Source: an uncultured Pelagibacteraceae bacterium
Lineage (GTDB): Bacteria > Pseudomonadota > Alphaproteobacteria > Pelagibacterales > Pelagibacteraceae
Reading direction: 5' to 3'
Assembly: GCA_902609645.1 (NCBI GenBank)
Contig: CACLSS010000001.1
Location: forward strand, 1 to 64,000
Length of the DNA: 64,000 bases
The notes beneath the pieces are model-generated. The model saw only the letters and a program-made list of their open reading frames with translations, ran no database searches and was not told the DNA's origin. Position numbers and translations under genes: made by a program. Below are positions 52,898 through 62,449 of this stretch, one piece after another. The first letter of the stretch is position 1; each line of letters begins with the position of its first letter.

Positions 52898-54109
52898 ATG
52901 ATTAACCTTAGTTTAAATAAAAAAGTTTTATTATTTGGATTTATATTTACATTTTTTTCAAGTTTTGGACAGAGTTTTTTTCTTGGCCTATTTAATCCCA
53001 GTATTAGAAATGAGCTTGACATATCACATGGACAATTTGGCACAATTTATGCAATAGCCACTATTTGTTCAAGTATTGTTTTAATTTGGTTTGGAAAAAA
53101 AATTGATGAGTATAAATTATTAAATTATTCAATAGTTGTTATAGGTATTTTATTTTTTTCATCAGTATTTTTCTCTTTCATAAATAATATTTATATATTA
53201 ATTGTAGCAATTTTTTTAATGAGATTTTCTGGTCAAGGATTAATGTCACATACTTCATCTACAACAATTTCAAGATATTTCAACAAAAGACGAGGAAGGG
53301 CGCTAAGTGGAATTTGGTTCGGACTTTCTTCAGCCGAATTTATTTTACCAGTACTAATTGTTTTTTTATTAACCTTTTACTCATGGAGAACTATATGGCA
53401 TTTTATTTCAATTATTATAATAATAGTTTTACCGTTAGTAGTTTTCTATACAATTAAAAATGTTACAATTGACTCAAGAGAGGGTACAAATATAAAGAAT
53501 AAAAATTTCATTGATATAAAAAGTTGGAAAAGATCTGAGGTATTAAAAGATTTTAAATTTTATATCATAGCTTTAAACATGCTAGCATTGCCTTGGATTG
53601 CTACAGGCGTATTCATCTATCAATCTTTTATAGCTGAGTCAAAATTATGGAATATTTATGTAATACCAAAATCGTTTATGATTTACTCTATAATTTCAAT
53701 TTTGACTTTGATATTTTCTGGTTTTTTGGTTGATAAATTTACAAGCAGAAAACTTATACCTTTTGTAAACATACCTCTTCTTATTGGGCTTATTATTTTA
53801 TATTTATTTAATAATCCTTTTTATGCTTACATATTTTTTGGATTAATGGGCGCATCAAATGGTTTAGCAAATGTTTTGGGCTCTTCACTATGGGCTGAAA
53901 TTTATGGGGTTAGATTTCTTGGAGGAATTAGAGCACTCACGACTGCTTTAATGGTATTTTCAACTGCTTTTGGAACAGCACTTTTTGGCTTTTTAATTGA
54001 TAATGGATATTCGATTGAAAATATCGCCATGATTAGCGCTTTGTATGTAAGTATAACATTAATTATGTTATTTTTTATAAAAAGCTCGATTAAACCTAAA
54101 AATATTTAA
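52898..54109 (+). CDS. MFS transporter
   Basis: This 403-residue major facilitator protein has about 12 membrane helices. Recognisable parts are FGKKIDEYKLL and SGFLVDKFTSRKL (loop signatures) and MRFSGQGLMSHTSSTTISRY. The first helix starts at about residue 9, so the annotated ATG is almost the only possible start, leaving 2 bases to the divergent dehydrogenase. It may move the substrate or product of that dehydrogenase; unproven. It ends about 50 bases before rpoZ. Confidence 0.85.
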   Translation: MINLSLNKKVLLFGFIFTFFSSFGQSFFLGLFNPSIRNELDISHGQFGTIYAIATICSSIVLIWFGKKIDEYKLLNYSIVVIGILFFSSVFFSFINNIYILIVAIFLMRFSGQGLMSHTSSTTISRYFNKRRGRALSGIWFGLSSAEFILPVLIVFLLTFYSWRTIWHFISIIIIIVLPLVVFYTIKNVTIDSREGTNIKNKNFIDIKSWKRSEVLKDFKFYIIALNMLALPWIATGVFIYQSFIAESKLWNIYVIPKSFMIYSIISILTLIFSGFLVDKFTSRKLIPFVNIPLLIGLIILYLFNNPFYAYIFFGLMGASNGLANVLGSSLWAEIYGVRFLGGIRALTTALMVFSTAFGTALFGFLIDNGYSIENIAMISALYVSITLIMLFFIKSSIKPKNI

Positions 54110-54158
54110 CAAAAAACTTGATTTTATGAATTCTTTTTAATACTTATTGCTCAGATTT

Positions 54159-54629
54159 ATGGCACGTATCACTGTAGAAGACTGTTTAAAAAAAATTGAC
54201 AATCAATACGACTTAGTTCTCTTAGCAAAAGAAAGAACTTCTCAATTAAATTCTGGAGCTGAAATGCTTGTAGAAAAAGATAACGACAAAAATACAGTAG
54301 TAGCTTTAAGGGAAATAGGAGAGGGAAAAGTTGCCATTGATGAACTCAAAAAGAACGCAATTCTAAGATTGAGAAAAGAACCCAACGAAAGTGACGAGGA
54401 GGTAATAGAAGAGGAAGTCTCAAATGATGATTTCGAAAAAGAATATAAAGGAGAAGTTTCAAAAAGTGGTGTAGCAATATTACCTTCCAAAAGAATGAGA
54501 AAAGCCCCAATCCAAAACACTTCCTCTCCAGATAAAAAAGAAGAGCCCGAAACAACTCTTCAATTGACGGAAGAAGTTAAATCAGAGACAGAAGAAAAAC
54601 CTTTACCATCCGAAGAAGAAAAAAAATAA
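54159..54629 (+). CDS. rpoZ: RNA polymerase omega subunit RpoZ, with extended tail
   Basis: Omega helps assemble RNA polymerase by clamping the beta-prime subunit. The first ~65 residues match Rpo[31 protein letters not shown] and [20 protein letters not shown]. From the ATG at 54159 the protein has 156 residues, longer than E. coli omega (91), because of an acidic, Glu- and Ser-rich tail (about 80-156) that looks disordered. The upstream TTG used by the ORF track is less likely. Extended tails occur in alphaproteobacterial RpoZ, but this one is long. Confidence 0.93.
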   Translation: MARITVEDCLKKIDNQYDLVLLAKERTSQLNSGAEMLVEKDNDKNTVVALREIGEGKVAIDELKKNAILRLRKEPNESDEEVIEEEVSNDDFEKEYKGEVSKSGVAILPSKRMRKAPIQNTSSPDKKEEPETTLQLTEEVKSETEEKPLPSEEEKK

Positions 54630-54667
54630 TTTATCTGGTATAATTCCAAAAATTTTTTGGACTTACG

Positions 54668-55408
54668 ATGAAAAATCTTAAACAGACTGTTAAAATTAAC
54701 GAAATTAAGTATATTATTAAAAACGAAAATGATCTTATTCAAAAATCTCTTATAAACAATATTCAATGGAATAATAATATACTCTTTACAGTTGGACAGT
54801 TAATCAAAAAATTCAATTTAAAACATTTTCTTAACATTGGGTGTCATATAGGGACAGTAGCTCTACCAATTTCTAAATATATTGAAAAAGTTACAGCAAT
54901 CGAAGCATATCCGCTCACATTTGAACATTTGGAGGAGCATATTAAAATTAATAATATAAAAAATATTCAAGTTTTTAATTTAGCAATAGGCGATGAAAAT
55001 AAAAAAATCTATTTTTTAGATGATGAAAATATTAGAATTAAAAATAACACAGGTGGCATGCATGTAATTACAGATGATGATATATCAAACAAAAGACTTT
55101 CATCTAATATTCATAGTAAAAAATATTCTAATGAAATGAAAAAGTTAGATGATTTAAATATTTCAAATTTTGATATTTTATTAGCTGATGTTGAAGGTAA
55201 AGAGTACGAAATTTTAAAAGGGGGAAAAAATAAAATAACTAAGTATAAACCAATTATAATTGTGGAAATATGGAATAATAATAAGAGAAATCTGGAAAGT
55301 ATGCAGACAACAAGTGACGAAATAATTAACTATGTCATAAATTTAGGTTATAAATTAATCAAGCAAATTGGAGATAATTATATTTTTTTACCTAAAAATA
55401 AAACATAA
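54668..55408 (+). CDS. FkbM-family methyltransferase
   Basis: This second FkbM enzyme in the window has 246 residues. KHFLNIGCHIGTVALPISKY and VTAIEAYPLTFEHLEEHI form the SAM site, and NFDILLADVEGKEYEILKGG is the FkbM motif in an aspartate-rich form. It likely methylates a hydroxyl on a sugar or lipid. There is no glycan gene next door; it sits between rpoZ and dusA, so it may be a mobile single gene. It differs enough from the one at 18604 to have a different substrate. Confidence 0.85.
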   Translation: MKNLKQTVKINEIKYIIKNENDLIQKSLINNIQWNNNILFTVGQLIKKFNLKHFLNIGCHIGTVALPISKYIEKVTAIEAYPLTFEHLEEHIKINNIKNIQVFNLAIGDENKKIYFLDDENIRIKNNTGGMHVITDDDISNKRLSSNIHSKKYSNEMKKLDDLNISNFDILLADVEGKEYEILKGGKNKITKYKPIIIVEIWNNNKRNLESMQTTSDEIINYVINLGYKLIKQIGDNYIFLPKNKT

Positions 55409-55416
55409 TAAATATT

Positions 55417-56409
55417 ATGAAAATAAATAGAACTGTAAGTGTAGCTCCAATGATGGATTGTACTGATCGTCACGAAAGATTTTTTTTACGTTTAATGAGT
55501 AGAAACGTAATGCTTTATACAGAGATGGTTGCAACAAAATCAGCAATTCACGGGGATAGAAAAAAAATTTTAGGATTTAGCAAGATTGAAAAACCTTTAG
55601 CGCTTCAAGTTGGTGGTTCTAACCAAAAAGAATTAATTGAGGTATGTAAAATAGCAGAGGATATGGGTTACGACGAAATTAATATAAACTTGGGTTGTCC
55701 TAGTAAAAAAGTTCAAAAAAATAAGTTTGGAGCTTGTTTAATCAAAGAACCCGAATTAGTAGCAGATTGTATAAGTAGTATGGTTCAAAACTGTAAAATA
55801 CCAGTAACAGCAAAAACACGAATAGGTTTTGATAACACAGAAACGTTTGAGTATCTAAACTCTTTTGTAAAAAAAATTTCAGAAGCCGGTTGCAAAACAA
55901 TAATATTGCATGCTAGAAGAGCAATTTTAAAAGGCCTTACACCAAAGGAAAATTTGAAAATACCAAAATTAAACTATCCTATGGTTTACGAAATTAAAAA
56001 AAGCAATAAAGATCTAGAAATAATTTTAAATGGAGGAATTACTAATTCAGATCAAATTATTGAGCATTTAAATAAATGTGATGGTGTAATGATTGGAAGG
56101 GCTATCTATCAAAATCCATATTTTTTAGCTGATATTGAAAAAAGAATATTTAAAAATACCAACATTCCAACCAGATCCGAAATAGCAGAAATGTTGGTTG
56201 AGTATGTTAAAGATGAAGTAAAAAAAGGAACCAGAGTAAATCAAATAATGCGACATACAGTTGGATTATACCATGGCCAGAGTGGAGCAAATAAATGGAA
56301 GAGGTATTTAAGTGACAATATGATGGCAAGGGACTCAGATTTTCAAAAAGTACATCATATAATGACAATTGCTCAGAATAATGAAAAAGCTAATCAAGTA
56401 TCTCAATGA
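55417..56409 (+). CDS. dusA: tRNA-dihydrouridine synthase A
   Basis: DusA reduces U20/U20a in the tRNA D-loop using FMN and NADPH. The 330 residues have SVAPMMDCTDRHERFFLRLM at the N-terminus, the catalytic Cys in NINLGCPSKKVQKNKFGACLI, and GRAIYQNPYFLADIE. The C-terminal helical domain (MRHTVGLYHGQSGANKWKRYL) is specific to the DusA branch. It overlaps the TauE-type permease gene by 4 bases. Confidence 0.95.
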   Translation: MKINRTVSVAPMMDCTDRHERFFLRLMSRNVMLYTEMVATKSAIHGDRKKILGFSKIEKPLALQVGGSNQKELIEVCKIAEDMGYDEININLGCPSKKVQKNKFGACLIKEPELVADCISSMVQNCKIPVTAKTRIGFDNTETFEYLNSFVKKISEAGCKTIILHARRAILKGLTPKENLKIPKLNYPMVYEIKKSNKDLEIILNGGITNSDQIIEHLNKCDGVMIGRAIYQNPYFLADIEKRIFKNTNIPTRSEIAEMLVEYVKDEVKKGTRVNQIMRHTVGLYHGQSGANKWKRYLSDNMMARDSDFQKVHHIMTIAQNNEKANQVSQ

Positions 56410-57236
56410 TTGAAACGTTTGGATCTGATCAAGTACTATTTTTATTAATTGTAATGGCATTAACTGCCATTTTAGCTGGATTCTTTGCAGGTTTTTTTGG
56501 GATCGGTGGAGGCATTATAACTGTACCATGTCTTTTTTATATTTTTAATTCAATAGGTATTGATAAATCCCTAATAATGCATTTATCTGTTGGAACTTCC
56601 TTCGCAATAATTGTTCCGACAGCCATGATGTCTGTTTACACACATTACAAACATAAAGCAGTAGATTTAAATATTTTAAAAACTTATGGAATATTCGTTG
56701 TAATTGGTGTTGTAATTGGTGCCTTTTCAGCTGCTTTAATGGATACAAAATCATTAGTACTTTTTTTTAGCTTAATTATTTATCTCCTGGCATTAAATTT
56801 AATTTTCTTAAAAGATAAAACTAAATTAAAAATAAAGTTTAATTTAATTCAAAGAACTACATTTGGTTTTGTTGTGGGTTTTATATCTTCTTTAATGGGT
56901 ATAGGAGGAGCCATTATGAACGTACCTATCTTAAAATTTGTTGGATACAATATTAATAAAGCAATAGGGACTGCTGCTTCAATTGGTTTTTTAATATCAA
57001 TATTTGGCACAATAGGATTTTTAACTACAGGTATAATGATGCAAAAAAATATACCTTTAAGTACAGGTTTTATAAACATTCCGGCTTTTTTTATATTTAT
57101 ACCAATTACAATTATAATGGCTAAAATTGGTGCTACAGTAGTTCATAAAATTAAAAGAGATTTAATTGCTAAATTATTCGGTTTTTTCTTAATAATTATA
57201 GCTAGCAGGTTTTTATACGAATATTTTAATTTTTAA
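56406..57236 (+). CDS. Sulfite exporter TauE/SafE-family permease
   Basis: This 276-residue membrane protein has about 8 helices in two repeated halves. The hallmark AGFFAGFFGIGGGIITVP appears in the first half and GFISSLMGIGGAIMNVPIL in the second, typical of TauE/SafE. Members export sulfite, sulfoacetate or organic anions; the substrate here cannot be read. It is translationally coupled to dusA (ATGA) and shares a TTAA with the convergent phosphohexomutase gene. Confidence 0.9.
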   Translation: MIETFGSDQVLFLLIVMALTAILAGFFAGFFGIGGGIITVPCLFYIFNSIGIDKSLIMHLSVGTSFAIIVPTAMMSVYTHYKHKAVDLNILKTYGIFVVIGVVIGAFSAALMDTKSLVLFFSLIIYLLALNLIFLKDKTKLKIKFNLIQRTTFGFVVGFISSLMGIGGAIMNVPILKFVGYNINKAIGTAASIGFLISIFGTIGFLTTGIMMQKNIPLSTGFINIPAFFIFIPITIIMAKIGATVVHKIKRDLIAKLFGFFLIIIASRFLYEYFNF

Positions 57237-58675
57237 ATTTTCTGGTCGTACGCACCAATTTTATTAGTTTTTTTCAGAAGGTTGTCTATAAAATCGAAAA
57301 TATTCTTTTTCCTTTTTTCTGATGATGAACTTTCAACAACTATAACTAATGATGGTTTATTGGAAGATGCCCGTATTAAACCCCATGATCCGTCCTCTAA
57401 AGTAAATCTGATACCGTTTATAGTTAAAATTTCAGATATATTTTGGTCGTCAATTTTAATTTTATTACTTTTAATTTCTTTGATTTTTTCAACAATTTGA
57501 TCAACAACTTGGTATTTATTTTCATCTCTACAAAAAGGAGCCATGGTTGGTGACTGAAAAGTTTTTGGCAATTCTTTAATAATTTCACTAATCTTTTTAT
57601 CTTTAATATCAATTAAATGACAGATTTGAATTGCTGAATTAATTCCATCATCGTAACCGTAACCTAAAGGTTTATTAAAAAAGAAATGACCACTTTTCTC
57701 AAAACCAGCCAACGCATTTTCTAAATGTACTTTCCTTTTAATATGAGAATGACCAGTTTTCCAATAAATCGTTTTACATTTATTTTCTTGTAACACTTTA
57801 TCTCTAGAATAAAGACCTGTTGATTTAACATCTACAATAAATTTTGAATTTTTATATTTATCTGATAAATTTCTTGCAATTAATAAACCTATTTTATCTG
57901 AAAAAATTTCGTTACCTTCGTTATCAATTACTCCACATCTATCCCCATCGCCATCGAAACCAAACCCGATGTCTGCATTATTTTCTTTAACCACTTTTGC
58001 TATAGCATGAAGCATATTTAAATCCTCCGGGTTAGGATTGTATTTTGGAAAAGTCCAATCTAAATTGCAATCTAATTCAATTACTTCACATCCAATACCC
58101 TTTAAAATTTGTGGAGCAAAAATACCTGCAGTACCATTACCACATGCAACAACTGCTTTAATTTTTTTTGAAACTTTATTTTTTTTTATTAAATCATTTA
58201 TGTAAATTTTTTTAAAATTTTCTATTTTCTTTACCTCTCCATTACCTACAACGAACTGCTTGTTTAAAGTTAAATTTTTTAACTCTAACATTTCATCTGG
58301 AGCATGAGTTAAACCTTTTTTTATTCCCATTTTTACTCCAGTCCATCCATTTTCATTATGACTAGCTGTAACCATCGCAATTGCATCTGATTTTAAATTA
58401 AATTGTGCGTAGTAAACCATAGGAGACAAAGATAGTCCCACATCTTCAACATAACATCCTGTTGAAGTTAACCCTTCAATAAGAGCTTGTTTGATTTTTT
58501 CACTGTATGATCTATAATCGTGACCAACTATTATTCTTGGATTTTTTTTTTTAGTATGCTTAATTACCTGAGACCCCAAACCTTTTCCTAGATCGTTGAT
58601 TCCATCAATATCGATATCTTTTTGAAATAACCATCTAGCATCGTATTCTCTAAAACCGTTAGGATTAATTTTCAT
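57233..58675 (-). CDS. Phosphomannomutase/phosphoglucomutase
   Basis: This 480-residue alpha-D-phosphohexomutase interconverts sugar 6- and 1-phosphates. It has the phosphoserine loop MVTASHNENGWTGVKM, the Mg2+ loop GFDGDGDRCGVID, and the sugar-binding loop FEKSGHFFF. The C-terminal phosphate-binding region is GSWGLIRASSNKPSLVIV. It resembles the AlgC-type enzymes, which supply mannose-1-P and glucose-1-P for LPS and other glycans, so it probably feeds the polysaccharide genes. It is divergent from nrdA over 184 bases. Confidence 0.9.
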   Translation of the reverse strand: MKINPNGFREYDARWLFQKDIDIDGINDLGKGLGSQVIKHTKKKNPRIIVGHDYRSYSEKIKQALIEGLTSTGCYVEDVGLSLSPMVYYAQFNLKSDAIAMVTASHNENGWTGVKMGIKKGLTHAPDEMLELKNLTLNKQFVVGNGEVKKIENFKKIYINDLIKKNKVSKKIKAVVACGNGTAGIFAPQILKGIGCEVIELDCNLDWTFPKYNPNPEDLNMLHAIAKVVKENNADIGFGFDGDGDRCGVIDNEGNEIFSDKIGLLIARNLSDKYKNSKFIVDVKSTGLYSRDKVLQENKCKTIYWKTGHSHIKRKVHLENALAGFEKSGHFFFNKPLGYGYDDGINSAIQICHLIDIKDKKISEIIKELPKTFQSPTMAPFCRDENKYQVVDQIVEKIKEIKSNKIKIDDQNISEILTINGIRFTLEDGSWGLIRASSNKPSLVIVVESSSSEKRKKNIFDFIDNLLKKTNKIGAYDQKI

Positions 58676-58771
58676 TAACTATAAATACTATTGAATTAGG
58701 GCTTTTTTTATAAATTTTTATTAACAAATTTTACACTTGCAAAAATAATTTAATGTTCATATAATGTTCTA

Positions 58772-58825
58772 TTGATTTTACTCCTATATGGTGTATTAAA
58801 GTATATGTAACACAACATGTAGTTG
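58772..58825 (+). promoter_or_regulatory. NrdR-like tandem boxes and promoter upstream of nrdAB
   Basis: Two sites resemble the NrdR consensus ACACWATATATWGTGT: TACTCCTATATGGTGT at 58779 and ACACAACATGTAGTTG at 58810, exactly 31 bases apart, the spacing expected for paired NrdR boxes. A promoter-like TTGATT (58772) and TATTAA (58794) overlaps the first box. NrdR represses ribonucleotide reductase genes in response to dATP. The right-hand box is the better match. A ribosome site AAGGA precedes the nrdA ATG. Confidence 0.6.
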
Positions 58826-58859
58826 TTTTGCCTTAAAAGTCAATTAATTAAGGATAAAT

Positions 58860-60809
58860 ATGAATAAAAATGTGTCTTTGGCAATAGAAAAAGCTGTCTC
58901 GAATTTAGATAGCATTGAGAAAAGTAGTCTTAAAGAACTAAATAATAAAAAACCAGATTTATTTTCTTTAAGTGATCAAACAGAATTATTTCAAAACGAT
59001 AAGGGCATAACAATAAAGATAGATAGATCTAGAGATAAAAATTTAACAGATTTTGGTAGAGCCACTCTCAGCGACAGATATTTAGGGCAAGATGAATCTT
59101 ACCAAGATCTATTTGCGAGAGTTGCAAGCACTTATGCAGATGACAATCTGCATGCACAAAGACTATATAATTATATAAGTAACTTATGGTTTATGCCAGC
59201 CACGCCAGTATTGTCTAACGGTGGAACCGAAAGAGGCTTACCAATATCTTGTTTTTTAAATGAAGCTGGCGATAGTCTCGAAGGCATACTGGGTTTGTGG
59301 AGCGAAAACGTTTGGTTAGCTGCAAGAGGTGGTGGAATTGGAAGTTACTGGGGTAATTTAAGATCAATAGGTGAAAAAATTGGAAAGGTTGGAAAAACAT
59401 CTGGGATAATTCCATTTATTAAAGTTATGGACTCTTTAACATTAGCCATCAGTCAAGGTTCTTTAAGGAGAGGATCTGCTGCTTGCTACTTGCCAATAGA
59501 TCATCCAGAGATTGAGGAATTTATCGAGATGAGAAGACCAACAGGTGGTGATACAAATAGGAGATCTTTAAATTTACACCATGGTGTTTTAGTTTCTGAT
59601 GCTTTTATGAGGGCAGTAGAAACTGACAGTCAGTGGGCGTTGCGTAGCCCTAAAGACGGCTCTATCCAATCTTCTCTTTCTGCAAGAAACTTATGGATAA
59701 GATTACTAACAGCCAGAGTTGAAACAGGAGAACCATATATTGTTTTTATTGATACGGTAAATCGCCAAATACCCCAACATCACAAATTAGCAGGTTTAAC
59801 AGTTAAGACATCTAACCTTTGTAGCGAAATTACCCTTCCAACTGGAATAGATAGAGACGGAAAAGAAAGAACCGCCGTTTGTTGTTTATCATCTTTAAAT
59901 GTAGAAAAATATGATGAATGGAAAGATGACAAAAACTTTGTTGAGGATGTTATGAGGTTTTTAGATAATGTTCTTCAAGATTTTATTAATAAAGCCCCAG
60001 ATAGTTTTGCAAATGCAAAATATGCAGCAGCTAGAGAAAGAAGTGTGGGTCTAGGAGTGATGGGTTTACACTCATTTTTTCAAAAAAAGGGTATCCCTTT
60101 TGGATCTGTGATGAGTAAAGTTTGGAACAAAAAAATATTTAAAAATATAGATGACAAAGTTAATAAAGCATCAAAAGACTTAGCAGATGAAAGAGGGGCA
60201 TGTCCCGATGCTGAAGAGTTTGGAATTAAAGAAAGATTTTCAAACAAGACTGCAATTGCACCAACGGCATCTATATCTATAATTTGTGGTGGTGCTTCAC
60301 CCGGTATAGAACCTATTGCTGCAAATAGTTACACCCACAAAACATTGTCTGGTTCATACAATGTTAGAAACAAATACTTAACTGAGGTTTTAGAGAAGTA
60401 TAATAAAAATACCGATGAAATTTGGTCAAGTATTACCACTAATCAAGGTTCTGTATCTCATTTAGGCTTTTTAACTAAAGAGGAAAAGGAAACTTTCAAA
60501 ACAGCTTTTGAAATCGACCAAAGATGGATAGTAGAACTAGGTGCAGATAGAACACCACACATATCACAGGCACAATCGGTTAACGTTTTTGTTCCAGCTG
60601 ATGTTCATAAAAAGGACCTACATCAGTTACATTTTCAAGCATGGAAAAAAGGACTTAAAAGCCTTTATTATTGCAGGTCTAAATCAATACAACGTGCAGA
60701 AAATATTAACGCAGGTTCATCAACAGATGTGACAAAGAATGTTTATTCAAACAAAAAAGAATCAAGTAATGAGGAAGACAAATATGAGGAGTGTTTATCA
60801 TGTCAGTAA
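58860..60809 (+). CDS. nrdA: Class I ribonucleoside-diphosphate reductase alpha subunit
   Basis: NrdA reduces ribonucleotides to deoxyribonucleotides. In the 649-residue protein all expected residues are present: the active-site Cys pair (LPISCFLNEAGDS and RTAVCCLSSLN), NLCSEI with the Asn-x-Cys-x-Glu catalytic set, the radical-path tyrosines in LYYCRSKSIQ, and a C-terminal EECLSCQ that passes electrons from thioredoxin. No N-terminal ATP-cone is obvious (the first ~60 residues are Lys/Asp-rich), so allosteric overall control may be reduced. It overlaps nrdB by 10 bases. Confidence 0.96.
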   Translation: MNKNVSLAIEKAVSNLDSIEKSSLKELNNKKPDLFSLSDQTELFQNDKGITIKIDRSRDKNLTDFGRATLSDRYLGQDESYQDLFARVASTYADDNLHAQRLYNYISNLWFMPATPVLSNGGTERGLPISCFLNEAGDSLEGILGLWSENVWLAARGGGIGSYWGNLRSIGEKIGKVGKTSGIIPFIKVMDSLTLAISQGSLRRGSAACYLPIDHPEIEEFIEMRRPTGGDTNRRSLNLHHGVLVSDAFMRAVETDSQWALRSPKDGSIQSSLSARNLWIRLLTARVETGEPYIVFIDTVNRQIPQHHKLAGLTVKTSNLCSEITLPTGIDRDGKERTAVCCLSSLNVEKYDEWKDDKNFVEDVMRFLDNVLQDFINKAPDSFANAKYAAARERSVGLGVMGLHSFFQKKGIPFGSVMSKVWNKKIFKNIDDKVNKASKDLADERGACPDAEEFGIKERFSNKTAIAPTASISIICGGASPGIEPIAANSYTHKTLSGSYNVRNKYLTEVLEKYNKNTDEIWSSITTNQGSVSHLGFLTKEEKETFKTAFEIDQRWIVELGADRTPHISQAQSVNVFVPADVHKKDLHQLHFQAWKKGLKSLYYCRSKSIQRAENINAGSSTDVTKNVYSNKKESSNEEDKYEECLSCQ

Positions 60810-61801
60810 TTAAATTAAAAAAAGATCAAGAAGTTTTCAAAGGTGGGTTATTAGTCGAAAATCCTGTTTATAAACCATTTAGATATCCATGGTGTTATGA
60901 TGCATGGCTTACGCAACAAAGAATACATTGGTTACCGGAGGAGGTACCATTAGGTGATGACGTTAGAGATTGGCAAAAAAATTTATCACAAGAGGAAAAA
61001 AATCTATTAACTCAAATTTTTAGATTTTTTACTCAAGCTGACGTAGAGGTAAACAATTGCTATTTGAGACATTACACAACTGTTTTTAAACCGACAGAAG
61101 TTTTGATGATGATGACAGCATTTGCAGCTATGGAGACAGTGCACATTGCGGCTTACTCTCATCTATTAGATACAATAGGAATGCCAGAGTCTGAGTATTC
61201 AGCTTTTATGAAATATAAAGAGATGAAAGATAAATATGATTACATGCAAGGATTTAACGTTAAATCAAAAGCTGACATAGCTAAAACAGTTGCTGTATTT
61301 AGTGCGTTCACTGAGGGACTACAACTTTTCGCTAGTTTTGCAATTCTCTTAAATTTTCCAAGGCATAATAAAATGAAAGGGATGGGCCAAATAGTTACGT
61401 GGTCGGTAAGAGATGAAACGCTCCACTGTAATTCAATGATTAGACTATTCAGAGCTTTCATTAAAGAAAACCCTGAAATTTGGACTGAGAAATTACAAAA
61501 AGAACTTTACGATGCTTGCAGAACTATAATTGATCATGAAGATGCATTTATAGACCTAGCTTTTAAAATGGGGCCAATACAAGGTTTAACAGCTGATCAA
61601 GTTAAAAAATATATTAGATGGATAGGGGACAGAAGACTTATACAGCTTGGTTTACAACCAATCTATAAAGTTAAAGAAAACCCACTTACTTGGTTAGATA
61701 CAATGCTTAATGCTGTTGAACACATGAACTTCTTTGAAGGTAGGGCAACAGAATATTCTAAGGCTTCTACAAAAGGTTCTTGGGCAGAAGCATTTTCTTA
61801 A
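60800..61801 (+). CDS. nrdB: Class I ribonucleoside-diphosphate reductase beta subunit
   Basis: NrdB houses the di-iron site and tyrosyl radical. The 333-residue protein (ATG at 60800; the track uses a GTG upstream) has metal ligands in FTQADVEVNN (Asp), AMETVHIAAYSHLL (Glu, His), AFTEGLQLFASF (Glu) and RDETLHCNSM (Glu, His). The Tyr four residues after the His of METVH fits the radical position of class Ia/b enzymes. So this should be a tyrosyl-radical type and not a metal-only variant. Controlled with nrdA. Confidence 0.96.
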   Translation: MSVIKLKKDQEVFKGGLLVENPVYKPFRYPWCYDAWLTQQRIHWLPEEVPLGDDVRDWQKNLSQEEKNLLTQIFRFFTQADVEVNNCYLRHYTTVFKPTEVLMMMTAFAAMETVHIAAYSHLLDTIGMPESEYSAFMKYKEMKDKYDYMQGFNVKSKADIAKTVAVFSAFTEGLQLFASFAILLNFPRHNKMKGMGQIVTWSVRDETLHCNSMIRLFRAFIKENPEIWTEKLQKELYDACRTIIDHEDAFIDLAFKMGPIQGLTADQVKKYIRWIGDRRLIQLGLQPIYKVKENPLTWLDTMLNAVEHMNFFEGRATEYSKASTKGSWAEAFS

Positions 61802-61804
61802 TCA

Positions 61805-62449
61805 TTGAATATTGATTATAAAACTTACTGGAGAAAATCGGGATTAAAAAAAAATTGGGGTAATATTTTTTTAAATATTGTTAACCAACATAAGCCCAAG
61901 GTTTTTCTGGAGGTCGGTGTTTTCTGCGGTGTTACAGCCAGAAATATTTGTGAACTTTTAAACACTATTCACTCAGGTCAATTTAAATATGTTGGCATAG
62001 ACTTGTTTGGTGATAAACCAAACGAAGACGAAAAAGCACCTAATTATTTAAAAAAACAGAGTTTTTCTAATCCAATAAAAAACTTATTTTACAATGTAAT
62101 TTTAAGAGAAAATTTAAATTCTTATGAAAGTGTTCAAAAATTTTTAAAAAGCTTTTCAAAAAACATCACCTTAATCAAAGGAAATTCAAATAAGATTTTG
62201 AAACATTTGGATATGGAAAATATTGATTTCGCATTTTTAGATGGTGGACATAGTTTTGAGACTGTTTTTAACGATCTAAATTTAGTTTTTAATAAAATAT
62301 CGTCAAATAAAGACGCAATAATTTTGTGTGATGATTATGAAGACGCAGACTATATTACAGGTGTTAAGAAGGCTGTTGACCAATTTGTTAAAGAAAAGAG
62401 ATTAAAATTTGAAGTTATTGAAAAAAGATTTGCAAAAATAACAATATAA
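61805..62449 (+). CDS. Class I SAM-dependent methyltransferase (Methyltransf_24-like)
   Basis: This 214-residue Rossmann methyltransferase has KVFLEVGVFCGVTARNICEL (SAM-binding loop), FKYVGIDLFG, and the acidic IDFAFLDGGHSFETVFNDL with the strand AIILCDDYEDADY. The type is found in polysaccharide and small-molecule clusters. The start is TTG at 61805, 3 bases after nrdB; no clear ribosome site precedes it, so coupling with nrdB is likely. The function is not predictable from this sequence. Confidence 0.78.
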   Translation: MNIDYKTYWRKSGLKKNWGNIFLNIVNQHKPKVFLEVGVFCGVTARNICELLNTIHSGQFKYVGIDLFGDKPNEDEKAPNYLKKQSFSNPIKNLFYNVILRENLNSYESVQKFLKSFSKNITLIKGNSNKILKHLDMENIDFAFLDGGHSFETVFNDLNLVFNKISSNKDAIILCDDYEDADYITGVKKAVDQFVKEKRLKFEVIEKRFAKITI

